From assembly GCA_022578965.1 (NCBI GenBank), contig MU400539.1:124001-188000 (forward strand): a stretch of DNA of 64,000 bases. The letters are read 5' to 3'. Source of the DNA: Xylaria sp. FL1777. Lineage: Eukaryota; Ascomycota; Sordariomycetes; Xylariales; Xylariaceae. Within the stretch, counting starts at the first letter, position 1; each line of letters begins with the position of its first letter. A program made the translations under genes and the position numbers. Below, piece by piece: positions 11,403-23,580 of this stretch. The notes under the pieces are model-generated. The model searched no databases, was not told where the DNA came from, and saw only the letters and a program-made list of their open reading frames with translations.

Positions 11403-12955
11403 ATTTTAAAGCTTTTTAAGATAAAGTTACTTATAATACTTTATTATACTACAGAATAATTAAACATTGATTAACTATATAAGCTAGTGCTATTTTTAAT
11501 AGCCTTTTTTTAAAACAGACTTTAATAATGAACTAAGGACAAACTTAGCACAAATTATTTTTAGGACTAAGCTTAAGCAAACAACAATTATTTAGTGCTT
11601 TAAGTGTTAATACTTAATTATTATAAACATAAATTGTATAGCTTTTAGCTAAAATTAGAAAACTAAAGCAGCAAGTTATATAGCAAAAAAATAAAAGCAA
11701 ATAAGTTGCTTTAAAATTAAAAACAGCTTGTATTATTTTTATTTTATAATTAAGTAAACAAAAGAACTAAAAAATAATATTTTTAAAAAAACAAGGAAAC
11801 TTTTTAGACTTTAAAAAATAATTTTGCAACTTAGGTCAAAAACAAAAACATAAAGATTTTAGTAATAATAACAACTTTTTATTTTTTAGCTTTAATAAAA
11901 AGCATAATTAAAGAAGACCTAAATACTAATTACGTTAAAATTGCTTATATTACTATTAATATTACTTATTTAAAAATGCTAATTTTAGCTAATTATTAAA
12001 GTTTAACTATAACTTTTTTAGCATAAAATTTACTTATTAATACTAGCTAAAGTAAATAAAAGAACTTTAAACTATTTTTAAAAAAGCTAATTAGAAATTC
12101 TGTTGTAATAAAAACAAGATTTTATATGTATATAGCAATATAAACTAAAACTATAAAAATGCTTATTAATTAACATTACAAAAGTTATTAACTTTAAAAA
12201 AAAAACAATTTAAAACTAACTAAAAAGTGTTTTTAGATTAAACTAAAACTTTGCTTAAGTAGTTTACTTTTTTATAAGCTAACATAAATATATAATTAAA
12301 ACAAGCAAGTTAACAAGCTAACTAGGACTTAAAACTGTTTAATTAATACTTTGCTAGCATTAAACTTTAAAATATTTGCTAAAACAAAGGCAAAAAAGCT
12401 TTGTTATACTACTAAAAACTAAGTGTACTACTTTAGTAAAAGCTAATAAACTACTATAACTTATTGCTAATTATATAAGCTAACATAGTTAATGCTATAT
12501 AATAACGCTAAGAACTAATAACTAAAAAACAACGTTTAAACTGCAATAAAAAAAAACTAAAATTAAACATTACTTAAATTACTAGTGAATTAACCTTAAA
12601 TATTAAACAAAACTAAACTAATAATTAGCATACTAATACTAGCTATAAAAATAACAATATTAGTTTTAATAGTTAAAACTATTTTTATAGAAGCAATAAT
12701 TATAACAATAGCTATAATAACAATAATTAAAAATTTTATAAAGGCAATAATAACTATAAAAGCTAAAACTAATACTATAAAAGCAACAATAATAAAGGTT
12801 ATAGCTAGTATTAAAACTAAGAATATATAAACAACCGAAGTAATAATAATAATACTTATACTTTAAAAAACTGTTATACTTTTAAAACTTTTTTAAATTA
12901 ACTTTAAAATAATAATAAAAGTAGTTCAAATTTAAACTTTTATAAAAACTTTATT

Positions 12956-12997
12956 TGCTATAGCTATAAACAATTTAGCTATATTGCTTTTAATTGC
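12956..12997 (+). pseudogene. Gag zinc knuckle remnant (CX2CX4HX4C)
   Basis: The codons space out exactly as CX2CX4HX4C, but the second Cys (tgt to tat) and the His (cat to tat) both read as Tyr, each explained by one RIP transition. It sits in an Asn/Ser/Lys-rich stretch that was presumably Gly/Ser/Asp/Arg-rich before mutation, as in Gypsy gag C-termini. The knuckle would have bound the element's RNA. Confidence 0.75.
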
Positions 12998-14040
12998 CTT
13001 TAGCTTAAAAGTAATAATAATAATAGTAATAATAGAAATAATAAATTTAGTAGCTATACTAGTTATAATAGTAATATTACTTAAAAACAAACTATTTAAA
13101 AAATCTAAGTAAATAAAAACTAAAATATAAATAAAAAAAACTAAAAACAACAATTAAAGTTTTATATACTTTTTTTACAAAAGCTATAATACTATAACTT
13201 AAAAAACAAATAATAAGCTTAGTACTAACTATATTAGCTATAAGTTTTAAGCTAAAGTTATTATTTTATATATTTATTTTATGCTGTTTTTATACTTTTT
13301 GCACTATTTATTTTATTAGCTTTATAAAACCACTTATTAAAACTTATGTTAATTTTAATTTATGCATTAAATGTAATTATATTAGTTTTACTTTTACTTT
13401 TTATTATAAATTATAGCAAGCATTTTTTTATATATTTATATTATAGCATGCTACTAAAGGTAAATTTTTTATTTATAAAGCTTATTAAGTTATTTATAAA
13501 TTAACTAATAGTTGTAGTATTACTTGCAGAATTAAGCGTGCATATATAGCTATTAATTGTAATTATTGCTTTAAAGGCAGCTTTTTTTTACTATTTTAAA
13601 CTACTTTAAAAAATAAAAAAATTATACTAAATTTAAGCATTAATTAATGGTTTTTTAAATTATGTTGCTTTTAAATAAAAGTATTTAGTTTAACTAAGTT
13701 TATAAAAGCTTGCTAAAACTAAGCTTGCTATTACGCTATTATTTAATTACTTAAACTTATATAGCTTAAAAAGTTAAAAAAAAGCTTTAGTTATTTTAAT
13801 TTTATAGTAATTTTAAAAGAGTTTTATAACTTATTTAAGTTTTTTAATATTAGCAAAGCAAACATATTGCTATAATTAAAGCAAAAAAACTTTGCTATTA
13901 AGCTAAAAAAAAATGCAGTTATACTTTATTTTTTTATATACTTATTAGCTTAAAATAAGCTAAAAAAACTATAAAAATAGCTTAATAAAATACTAAAAGC
14001 AAAAAAGATTAAAAAGTTTATTAGCTTTATTAACGCTTTA

Positions 14041-15155
14041 ATTCTTTTTATACTTAAAAAAAATAAAAGCTTATGCTTATGTATAAACTATAAAAAACTT
14101 AATTAAGTTATACGCAAGAATTAATATATTTTATTACTTATTTTAGAGCTGTTTAATAAAATTTTAAAAGCTAAGATTTTTAGTAAAATTAACTTTAAGA
14201 ACGCTTATTATTGCTTATGTATTCAGGAAAAAAATAAGTAAAAAATAGCGTTTTATATATGCTATAGCTACTATAAATTTCTAGTTATGCTTATAAGTTT
14301 ATTAAATGCTTTTATTACTTTTTAAAGTTATATATAAAAAGCACTTAATAATATAATAAATATATTTTGCATTATATATTTTAATAATATGCTTATTTTT
14401 TTTTTAAATAAGAATTTTTATATAAAATATGTTTAAAACATTATTAAAAAGCTATAAAAAGCAAAACTATATATTAAGCTATTTAAGTGCTAATTTTATT
14501 AAAAAAAAATTAAATTTTTAAATTATATTATTTCTAGCTAAAGAATTAAAATAAACTTTTTATGTATAAATATTATTTAGTAATAGCTTATATTAAATAT
14601 TTGTTAAGCGCTATAATAATTTTTAAAGTTTTATAACTTTTATTGCTGTTTTATAAACAGATATTTTTATATTGCTGCACTTTTGTTTAAGTATTTAAAA
14701 AAAAACATAACAAAAACAAAAAAAAGTTAAATTTTTTTAGATAGTTTTAAAAGGAAAGCTTTTAAAAACCTTTAAGATGCATTTAAACAAGCCATTTTTT
14801 TTACATATTTTAACCCTAAAAAACAAATATTGCTAAAAACTAATTTTTCTAAAGTAGCTTTTATAAAAAATTTATTCTAGCAAAATAATTAAGGCATTTT
14901 TAAACTAGTTGCATTTTATTTTTAAAAGTTATTTAAAGAAAAAATGTAATATAGTATGCTTAACTAAAAAATACTTATAATAATAAATTGTTTTAAGTAT
15001 TAGTAGCATTATTTATAAAAAAGCAATTTACTAGTTAAAGTATTAATTAATTATGCTAACTTTTAAGCGTTTATAAAAACGCTAAAGCTTAATAAAAAGC
15101 AAGTTTGTTAGTATTTATTATTAGCTTTTTTTAACTTTATTATTAAATACTAAGC
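14041..15155 (+). pseudogene. Chromo-1 reverse transcriptase and RNase H remnant
   Basis: The plus frame from 14041 reads ILF-LKKNKSLCLCINYKKLN, then KAKIFSKINFKNAYY, FLVMLISLLNAF and IIYFNNMLIF. These are the RT landmarks of Ty3/Gypsy elements (KKDGSLRLCVDYR, KIDLRDAYH, VMPFGLTNAP, YLDDIL). The catalytic Asp pair now reads Asn-Asn. RNase H follows from about 14760, where the TDASK motif reads TNFSK and HYLE-like and VLTDHANL-like blocks remain recognisable. Repeated in-frame TAA/TAG codons fall where Trp or Gln is expected. These are RIP products, so the enzyme is dead. Confidence 0.9.
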
Positions 15156-15599
15156 AAGCAAAAAAAATAAAGCTAATCTTTTTTTATGCTGTTTTAATTA
15201 TATAGCTGTTTTGCTTAATAATATTAATATTTTTTTAATATTAAAAAAAAAAGTTATAATAATATAACAAGTTAAAGTTTTTAATTTATATTTTAGTGCT
15301 TAAGCTAAAGCTTTATACTTTAGAGCTATACTTGCTAAAAAAGCTCTTTTTATTTAAGCAGTTATGCGTTTATATATATAAATAGCTATAAGCTTAAAAA
15401 AATTAAAAAATCTAAAGGCTTTTAAAAAGCTAAAAAACCTTATCTAAAAGGTTTAAAAAAAAAACCTTAAATGCTATACAATTATAAAACAATTAAAAGC
15501 AAAAAAGCTTACAAATTTTTAATAGTTAATAAAAAAATCTTTAATTTGCTATAAAAACAAAATTTATATTTTTTTTAAGAAAGCTATACATTTTTAACT

Positions 15600-16380
15600 T
15601 ATTAAGCTATATTATAATAATTTTTTAGCTAAACACTTTAATTAAAGCTATACTTTAAAACTGCTATAATAAAAGTTCTACTAAAGCAATATAAAACTAA
15701 ATGTTAAGAAGTACGTGCAAAACTATATAATTTGCTTTAAAACTAAAGCAAAATATTACTAAAAGTATAATAAATTTAATGTTTTGCTAATACTTAATAA
15801 ACTTATATAAAAGCTATTTATAGATTTTATTACAGGTTTATTAAAAACTTTTTATAAAAAAAAACTAGTTAATGCTATTTTTATTATTATAAATAAATTT
15901 ATTAAGCTTATATATTTATTTTTAATTAATATTACTATAACTTTAGTTAAGCTAGCAGTTTTATTTTATTATAAGATTAAATGTATTTATAGTAGCTTAA
16001 AAGGCATTATTTTTAATAAAAGCTTTGTTTTTACTAGCTAATTTTAGTTTAATTTATGTTATTATTTAAAAGTTAAATAAAAGCTTTTAGTAGCATTTTA
16101 TTTTAGAACTAATAAACAAACAAAACAAATGAACTAAGTAATTAAAAGCTATTTTAAGTGCTTTATAAATAGTAAACAAACTAATTAGCTTTAATTTTTA
16201 CTTTAAGCTTTTTTTGCTATAAATTCTGCTATTAATTCTATAATTAAACGATTACTTTTTAAAGCTTTATATAATTATATGCTAAAATTTTATTTGTTTA
16301 TTAAAGATAACTTTACATTAAAAAGAATTTTAGCTATACAAAAACGTTTTAATAAGTTATAAATTATTAAAAACAAAATA
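15600..16380 (+). pseudogene. Chromo-1 integrase remnant (zinc-binding and DDE core)
   Basis: The frame retains the HHCC-domain region (KKYVQNYIICFKTKAKYY), then IDFITGL at about 15829 marking the start of the DDE core. The region normally reading HPxTDGQTERxNQ follows at about 16100-16135, still legible as AFYFRTNKQTKQMN. The arrangement follows RNase H, as in Ty3/Gypsy pol. Stops and Asp-to-Asn changes abolish catalysis. Confidence 0.88.
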
Positions 16381-16701
16381 ATAAAGCAATAGTAAATTAT
16401 AATTAATAAATATATAAAATACTATAACAATAAGCATAAATTTATAACTTTTAAAACTAAGAACTTAGTAGCACTATTAATAAAAAATATTAAGTTTAAA
16501 AATAAAAAGTTAGCGCTTAAGTTTATTAAACCTTTTTAAATTCTTTTTATAGTTAGTTTATAGGTATATTATATTAGTTTTTTAAAATAATATAGCTATT
16601 TTTATTTTGTTTTTTTAATTTAGCTACTTAAGCTTTAAAAAGCTAAACATAAGTATAGTTTATTTATGCTAAACCTTAAAAATAAATTAAAAAAATAAAA
16701 G

Positions 16702-16845
16702 GTTAAAAATATAATAAGTAAAATAACTTATAATAAAAAAGAATATTATTTTATTAAGTAAAAAGGCTAGCTAACTAAATATAATTAGTAAGTATTTATT
16801 ACTAATATTATAGCTTTTAAAACAATTAAAAACTTTGAAAAGTGC
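16702..16845 (+). pseudogene. Chromodomain remnant at the integrase C-terminus
   Basis: Plus frame 16702 onward reads VKNIISKITYNKKEYYFIK, then stop-KG-stop where W-K-G-W is expected, then TKYN and TNIIAFKTIKNFEK. This matches the fungal chromovirus chromodomain pattern (xEYLVKWKGW, xxNxWxP, hydrophobic-rich end, IxxFEK). Both Trp codons became stops by G-to-A change. In live chromoviruses this domain steers integration to methylated-H3K9 heterochromatin. Landing inside another transposon fits that, though it does not prove it. Confidence 0.85.
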
Positions 16846-17784
16846 TTAAGTTACAAAAAAAAAGCAAAGCTATTAAGCTAATAAAATAGTATTAATTTAT
16901 TATTAATTTAGCTATAAACTAAAGCTTAACTACGTTATATATACTAACTAGTTATTTTTTTATTTTTAATTGCGTAATAGGAATTATATTTATTGCTTTA
17001 AGTTTTAAAATATTTGCGTTTTATTAATAAGCTATACGTAAAAACGCTATAAACAAGTTATAATATTTTTATAAAAAAGCCTTAAAACATTAATTTTTAA
17101 ACTTTAGAATATCTTTATATTAAAAAAAGCTAACTAAATACTTTTATTTATGCTTATTAGCAATAGTTAATATAGCTTTATATATATTTTTTTTAAAAAA
17201 AATAAAAGTAGCTTTTTAAGCTGTATATTTATAGTTTAGAACTTATATTTTAAGTATAGTTAAACAAGCATACTGCTAGCATTAAAAATAGTTTTAATTT
17301 TATTAAAAAACCTTATAAAATTAGTTTAAATAAAGCTATTTATAGCGCTTATATAAAAAAGCTTAATAGCTTAGCAAGTTAAAGATTTATACTTTATTAT
17401 TAAGTGCTTATATTTAGCATAATGTTTTTGCATTGCTAATTATTAGCTAAACTTTATATAAAATAAAAACAAAACTACTTATTTTTATATTGCTAACTTT
17501 GCTAATTAATTAAAACTAAGCTTTATAAGTTAATAAAAAATGCAGAAATGCTTTTAAGAAATAAAACTATATAGCTGTAAAGTTAACATAATAATTGTTT
17601 AAAGTCTTTTAAATAATAGCATAATTTTTATTTATAACAACTTTTTTATAGTTGTTTTTTTAAAGAATAAAAAAATAAATAAACTAGTTTAATAACTTTT
17701 AAATATATATTGCATTAAAATATAATATAGCAAATAGCTAACTTATTAATAAAACTAATTTAAAATAAATATAAATTAATTTAT

Positions 17785-18455
17785 AGGCTTGCATAAAATA
17801 TAGCTATTTATATAGCTTATATAAGCTGTTATTTCTAGGTTTTTAAATTTGCAAACTATATTTAAAAGCAAGCTATTTTTTAGCTAAAATGCTTTTTTAA
17901 AACGCTTAAAACAAGGCTAACATACTAACAAACTACTTAGAATTATTGCTTTTTTAATAGTTTTATATTTTTTATTTTTAGCTTTAGTAGTTTGTTTATA
18001 AAGTTTATAAACAAGAGTTATTATAAAAACAAGCTAACGTTTAGCTAACGTAAGAACTTTAATATTTATATTAAAATTAAACTTATTTTTTGCGTTGTTT
18101 ATATTAAAATTACGCAAAACAGCATTTAAATCTTTATTTAGATTTATAAAGTTTAAATTATTTTTATTTTTATTTTTATTTTTTTTTTTTTAACTTATAA
18201 AAAGCTTAATAGTATTTACATTTTTATTAAAATTAGAGCTATTTTAAAAGAAAAGCAAACCGCTAGGACTTTTATTTTTATTACTAGAGTTATTAAACTT
18301 TTAGTAAAAAAGTTCGTTAAAGTTTTGTTTTATAGTAAAATTAGACTTATTTTTAAATAAATTTAAGCATAAAGCAAGTTATAATGATTTTTTGCGTTTA
18401 TGTTTATAACTATAGCTTTAACTGCAATTATGTTTATGTGTACTACTTTTAATTA
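17785..18455 (-). pseudogene. Opposite-strand degraded ORF in the Chromo-1 3' region
   Basis: Between the chromodomain and the 3' LTR, the minus strand keeps one long frame with few stops. It reads from a Cys/Ser/Tyr/Lys-rich start (YSYKHKRKKS), through a long Asn/Lys/Ser stretch that would have been Asp/Glu/Ser-rich before G-to-A change, to a Cys-containing end (PCFKRFKKA, then NIVCKFKNL). The plus strand here shows no comparable frame. Such opposite-strand frames next to the 3' LTR occur in some Gypsy elements. The function is unknown to me. Confidence 0.45.
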
Positions 18456-18876
18456 CTATAGGTTTAAATAGTATAATTGTAATACAAATAGTAATTAAAA
18501 AAAAAGCAGAAAAGATATAAAATAAGTATAAGAATAGCAGTAGTAAAATGTATAGCTAAAACTAATTGTTTAGCAGCAGCTAAAAAAAGAAAAAAAAAAA
18601 GAAAAAAAAAGAAAAGAACATATAGCAATAAAAGTATAAGCGTAAGATTTGCTATAAATATAGCACAAAATAAACATAACTTAACATATAAACATAAGCA
18701 TAAATATATAAGTACTTTAATTATTATACTATATAAGCATTTTATTTAATATATTATATTTATGCTTAATTATTTTATACTACTTTATTTTACTATTTAT
18801 ACTTAAGATTAATTACTTTAATTAATTTTACTTGTATATAGGTTAAAAACAATCTAATTAAAAAAAGAAAAGTAGT

Positions 18877-19069
18877 TATTATAACTAAGCTACTTAAGTA
18901 CTTTAGCATATATTATAGATTATATATATATATAAGATATTCTTTTTATACTTATTTTATGGGAGTTTTCTTTTTTTTTTAAGCTTTAGTTTTGTTAAAT
19001 ATTTATTATGAAACTAAAGATATATTAACTATTGTACTTAACCTTTAATGCTTTATACCTTTTATAACA
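18877..19069 (+). repeat. Chromo-1 3' LTR (193 bp)
   Basis: Full-length partner of 11210-11402, followed directly by aatat, the mutated target duplication. Copia-A sequence resumes at 19070. Confidence 0.95.
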
Positions 19070-19567
19070 AATATTAGCTATAGTTTATATTAGTATTAAA
19101 GTAAGTATTTATTATATAGTATATTTTACTTTAAGTTTTATTTAAACTAATGCAATTAATAAAAAAATTTTTTATATAACTTTTTAAAATATATAAAAAT
19201 ATAATATAGTATTGGTTTTTTGTAATTTTAATATGTTAGCAAGCAGTAATAAATAAACAAGCTTTATTATATAATAAGTTATATAGCTTGCTTATATAGT
19301 TTTAGCTTAAGTTTTAGCTTTTTTAAAAAGCAATATATTTGTTAAAAAATATAAATCTGTTTTATATAAACTTTGTTAAAAGTAAATTAAAAAATATGCT
19401 TTTAATAGCTAAATCTAGTATTATATAAATATATATTTTTTGCTTTAGTATTTATAATAAATAATATTAAACGAGGTATTTATATATTAGTTAAAAAATC
19501 GGTTTATAGCTTACTTTTATTATACAAAAATTAAACAGCTTAAAAAAATTCTAATATTTAATACTTA

Positions 19568-19854
19568 TGTTAAAATAACTGGTTATTAGTTGCAACTTTT
19601 ATATATAGTATGTACAATAGGTTTTGCACAAAAACTACTTTATGCAAAAGCTATTGCATAAACTAAGGTAATCTTAGTATTAGCTTAGCTTTTATGCTAA
19701 CAAAGTTCTTACATATAAAGAAAAACTTTTGCTTTATACGAACTTTTTTTTCTTTTAAATATATAAAATATAAATAGCTTATAATATAAAGATTATTATA
19801 TTTTATTTTAGCATATATATATTAAACATATAATTATATAAAGCTTATTTAATA
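19568..19854 (+). repeat. Copia-B 5' LTR (287 bp)
   Basis: Begins tgttaaaataactgg (TGTTGGAATAACTGG with G-to-A) and ends gcttatttaata (for GCCTATTTAACA). It is the reverse complement of the Copia-A LTRs. Confidence 0.93.
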
Positions 19855-22469
19855 TTAATTAATAGTTATATTTATACTTTTAACTTACTTATAACAAACT
19901 ATAAATTAGCTAAAGTAATAATAAAGTTATATAATATATTTTTATTTTAACTTGTTAAAAAAAGATTCGTTTTTTATATTATGCCTGTTTTTTCTTTAAC
20001 GTATAAATATATTGTTTAGTTTACTTTTTTTAATTAGCTAAAGTAAGCATATATAAAGAAAAAAAAAAGAAAATCTAATTTATTTACGTATAAAAACTAA
20101 ACTTTTAATTCGTTTGTTAATACTAAAAACAAAATAAAAAAAATAGCAAATAACTTTGCTACTTTTTTAATTATATTGCTATATAAACACTAAGCAATAT
20201 ATTAATTATATTGCTATATAAAAGTAAAATAGCAACTTATATAACTTAAATATAAAATTAAATATATTATATAATTTAGCTAAATTTACTATGTTTTAAA
20301 AAAATAAATAACTGCTTATAACGCTTTTAAAGTTAAAGCTAGTTATTTTTATATATAAAAATTTAGCTAAAAACGTTTTAATAAGCATACAACAAATAAA
20401 TGCTTAAATTAATTTTAGAATATAAAGCTAAAAAATTAATTTTAGCTATGTAATTAAAATTAAGCTAAATATTAAGCTAGCATTTTATTATGCTAACTAT
20501 TTATATTTTTATAAACTATTGAACTACTTTTAAAAAAAGTTCGCTAAAACCTTTAGAAAATAAACAAAAAATTATTTCTAAGAAATTTATTAAGGCGTAT
20601 AAAGCGCTTTGCTTAAAAACCTTAAGTTGAAAAAAATCTACTTAACGTTAAAAATAATTATAATTTAAAAGCTTATAAGAATAGCTTATAAAAACTTTAT
20701 AATTAAAAAATTAAAAAAACTACTAAATACTTATTATATAATAACTATTTAACTATTAGCAATATTTTTAATACTAAGCTAATAGTTAAATATTTTTTTG
20801 TATAATAGTTAAAACTTTTTAAACTATTTATATATTAAACTATTTTTTAAAAACCTAAGTTTTAACATATAATTTTAAATATAACAATATAAACATTAAC
20901 TATAATTAATTTAGCTAAGTATTAAATATTAGAATTTTTTTAAGCTGTTTAATCTTTATATAACAAAAGCAAACTATAAACCAATTTTTTAATTAATATA
21001 TAAATACTTTGTTTAGCATTATTTACTGCAAACACTAAAGCAAAAAATATATGTTTATATAATATTAGATTTAGCTATTAAAAGCATGTTTTTTAACTTA
21101 CTTTTAATAAAGTTTATATAAAACAGATTTATACTTTTTAATAAATATATTACTTTTTAAAAAAGCTAAAACTTAAGCTAAAACTATATAAACAAGCTAT
21201 ATAACTTATTATATAATAAGGCTTGTTTATTTATTATTGCTTACTAATAAATCAAAATTACAGAAAACTAATATTATGCTATATTTTTATATATTTTAAA
21301 GGGTTATATAAAAAACTTTTTTATTAATTGCATTAGTTTAAACAAAACTTAAAGTAAAATATATTATATAATAAATACTTATTTTAATACTAATATAAAC
21401 TATAGCTAGTATTAAGCTAACTAAACAATAGTTTTTTTTGTACAAATAAAAAAAAAGAACTTAAATTTAGCTTTGCATAAAGTACTTAAATTAATGCTTA
21501 ATAAGCTTAAAAAAGCATAGCAAACGTTTAGCGCTAGCTATTAAAGCAAAATTTAACTAAGTATAAATGTTACATAAGTATATTAAAATGTATTAAAGTT
21601 AGCTATAGCGTTAATTTTCTAAAAACCTACGTATAAAAAATTTTTTGCTAACTTATAAACATGTTTATATATAACATTAAATAATATAGCAAAAACCTTT
21701 ATATAAAAAAACAATAAGTTATACTTTACGGATTAAAAATATAATTATAGCTGTATAAAAAACTAATAACTTAGATTTATACTAAGGTTATTAAGTTAAT
21801 TAACTAAATAGCTAAGCTACTTTTAAAGCTATAATTAAAAGAACTAAAACTTTTATACGAACAAAAAATGCTTTGTTTGCTAAAAGAAAAGCTGCTAATT
21901 AACATGTTATATCTTTTAAAAAAAAGCTTATATAAAGAACATATTCTTTAATTTGCATAAAATAATCTATAGCTAAAAACTTACTTTAAAAGAATTTTTT
22001 TTATATATAGCAAAATGCAAAAAATATCTAAAGTTAAACAATAGTACTAAAAATATTAATAAGGAATTTAATAATTAAACTACTTAATATTTAATAAATA
22101 GTATATTTCTTTATTATATAACAGGAAAAAATATTTAGAACTATAAAACAATAGTGCTATATAATTAGTTTATATTAAGTAATTATTATTATATAAACTA
22201 TTAAAGTAAACTTTAAAATATTAGCGCTTTTAATTATTTAACAGTAAAAAAAGCTTAATTAAAAGCATATTTTTAAATATATTTTTGTACAAAAGTTAAT
22301 TAAACTTTAAATAGCGCTTACATTTGTTTTAATAGAAGTAATATTATAAGTACTATAAACATTATACAAATAAAAAACGCCTTTAGTATAACTACATACT
22401 ATGTTTTAAATACTTTTATTCTTTTTTTATTTTTATTAAAAAATGCTAATTACTTAAAAGCATACTTTA

Positions 22470-22964
22470 TATAACGGACCTATTATATATTAATATAATG
22501 GGCTTGCCTTTAAGGTCTTAATTTGCAGGTAATAATAAAATCCTTAACAGTAGTCCATTAAGAAGGTTTTTGGGGTACTTTTATCACTATGCATTAATAA
22601 AGGTCTTAAAAGATTAAAAATAATAAGTGTATTAGTGCTTAGCAGTTATAAAAAAATTAATAGCTAAAGAACTAAAACTAAGTAAATAACTAAATATAGA
22701 AAATATATATTTATATAAACAAAGAAAAAATAAAAAAAGTAGTAACCTTTTTTAAATTACTATAAGTTTAGTAAGCACTAAATTATTATAAACTTAGTAA
22801 GCTTTAAATTACTATAAGCTTAATAAGCTTTAAATCACTGTAAGCCTAGTAAGCTAAGTAAGTTATTATGTAACTTTAGCTCTAGCTAGCAAAAAAAAAG
22901 GTGTAAAGTATATATAAAAGCATTAAGCTGCTTTAAAAGCCACCTCTATGCTAATTTTATAACA
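22470..22964 (-). repeat. Gypsy-2 3' LTR (495 bp)
   Basis: Starts tataacggacc (TGTAACGG with G-to-A) and ends ttttataaca. It matches 29679-30173 over the full length. Inside it a run of aagyytartaagc-like units (about 22765-22865) forms a short degenerate tandem array, present in both LTRs. Confidence 0.93.
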
Positions 22965-23136
22965 TTATTCCCTTTTTTCTAGAATTGTTGTCTTAATAAT
23001 TTTCCGTAAATATTTTTTTTTCTTTTTTCTTTTATATATTATAATATTAAAGCGCTTTAAAAAAACTAACTGCTTATTTAAAATAAAGCAAAGATTTATT
23101 TTTGCTTTTTTTATTAACTTTACTAGCTATAAAGTT

Positions 23137-23580
23137 ATGCTTTGCTTTTGCTGCTTTAATTAGTTATTAATATACAAAATAATAAATAATATATTTTGTT
23201 GTTTTAAATGTGTACGCGCTAGTTGCTTTTATAACAAATTAGAGGTTTTAATTAACTTAATTAACAACATAATTTCTGAATACCGTTGTTTTAAGAAGGA
23301 AAAAAAGCAAGCAAAGCAACAGCTACTTTTAGTCTAAAAAAAATTAAAATGAGCTTAAAATAGCCTTAATTTTGTTTTAAGCAAGTTAGCTTAGCTTTAC
23401 ATACAAAAACGTTTTTTAAAAGCAAAAAGTATTAAAATAGTTTAGCAAAAGCTTTAGTTCTTAAATAAACTAAACAAAATAAAGCGTATTAAAAAAAAAC
23501 AAAAAGCGCTAGCAAAAAAGCAAAAACAACAAAAAAAGCAAGCTAAAGTAACACAAGCTGCTTTATTTAAATTTAATTAA
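23137..23580 (+). pseudogene. Opposite-strand ORF of Gypsy-2: Cys cluster plus coiled coil
   Basis: ATG at 23137 opens a frame of 148 codons ending in TAA at 23580. It is broken by several in-frame stops where Gln, Arg or Trp codons appear to have been converted. It lies antisense to pol, between integrase and the 3' LTR. The N-terminal part has spaced Cys residues (CFCCF, then CCFKCVRASC). The rest is Lys/Gln/Leu-rich with heptad-like spacing (KKEKKQAKQQLLLV, LSKLA, RFLKAKSIKIV, KKQKALAKKQKQQKKQ), like a coiled coil. I recall similar short proteins predicted in many fungal genomes, but cannot verify this. The base periodicity is far more coherent than the flanks. Confidence 0.55.

Larger units (their letters stand above)
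11210..19069 (+). mobile_element. Chromo-1: Ty3/Gypsy chromovirus, RIP-degraded, inserted in Copia-A
   Basis: A 7860-bp element with 193-bp LTRs at each end and a 5-bp target duplication that has itself been mutated (aatac at 11205-11209, aatat at 19070-19074). A purine-rich tract precedes the 3' LTR (about 18858-18876). Reading plus, the order is gag with a CCHC zinc knuckle (12956-12997), RT and RNase H (14041-15155), integrase (15600-16380) and a chromodomain (16702-16845). The RT-RNaseH-integrase order marks Ty3/Gypsy and the terminal chromodomain marks a chromovirus. About 2 kb then remain before the 3' LTR, holding an opposite-strand degraded frame. No intact frame remains. Confidence 0.95.

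Noticed and set aside
12932..13153. 73-codon open frame on the minus strand
   Set aside because: Low-complexity Ile/Thr/Lys shadow of the Asn-rich gag region of Chromo-1.
22765..22865. CRISPR-like short repeats (aagcttagtaagc units)
   Set aside because: Degenerate tandem units within the Gypsy-2 LTR, duplicated at about 29970-30065; eukaryotic host, no spacers.
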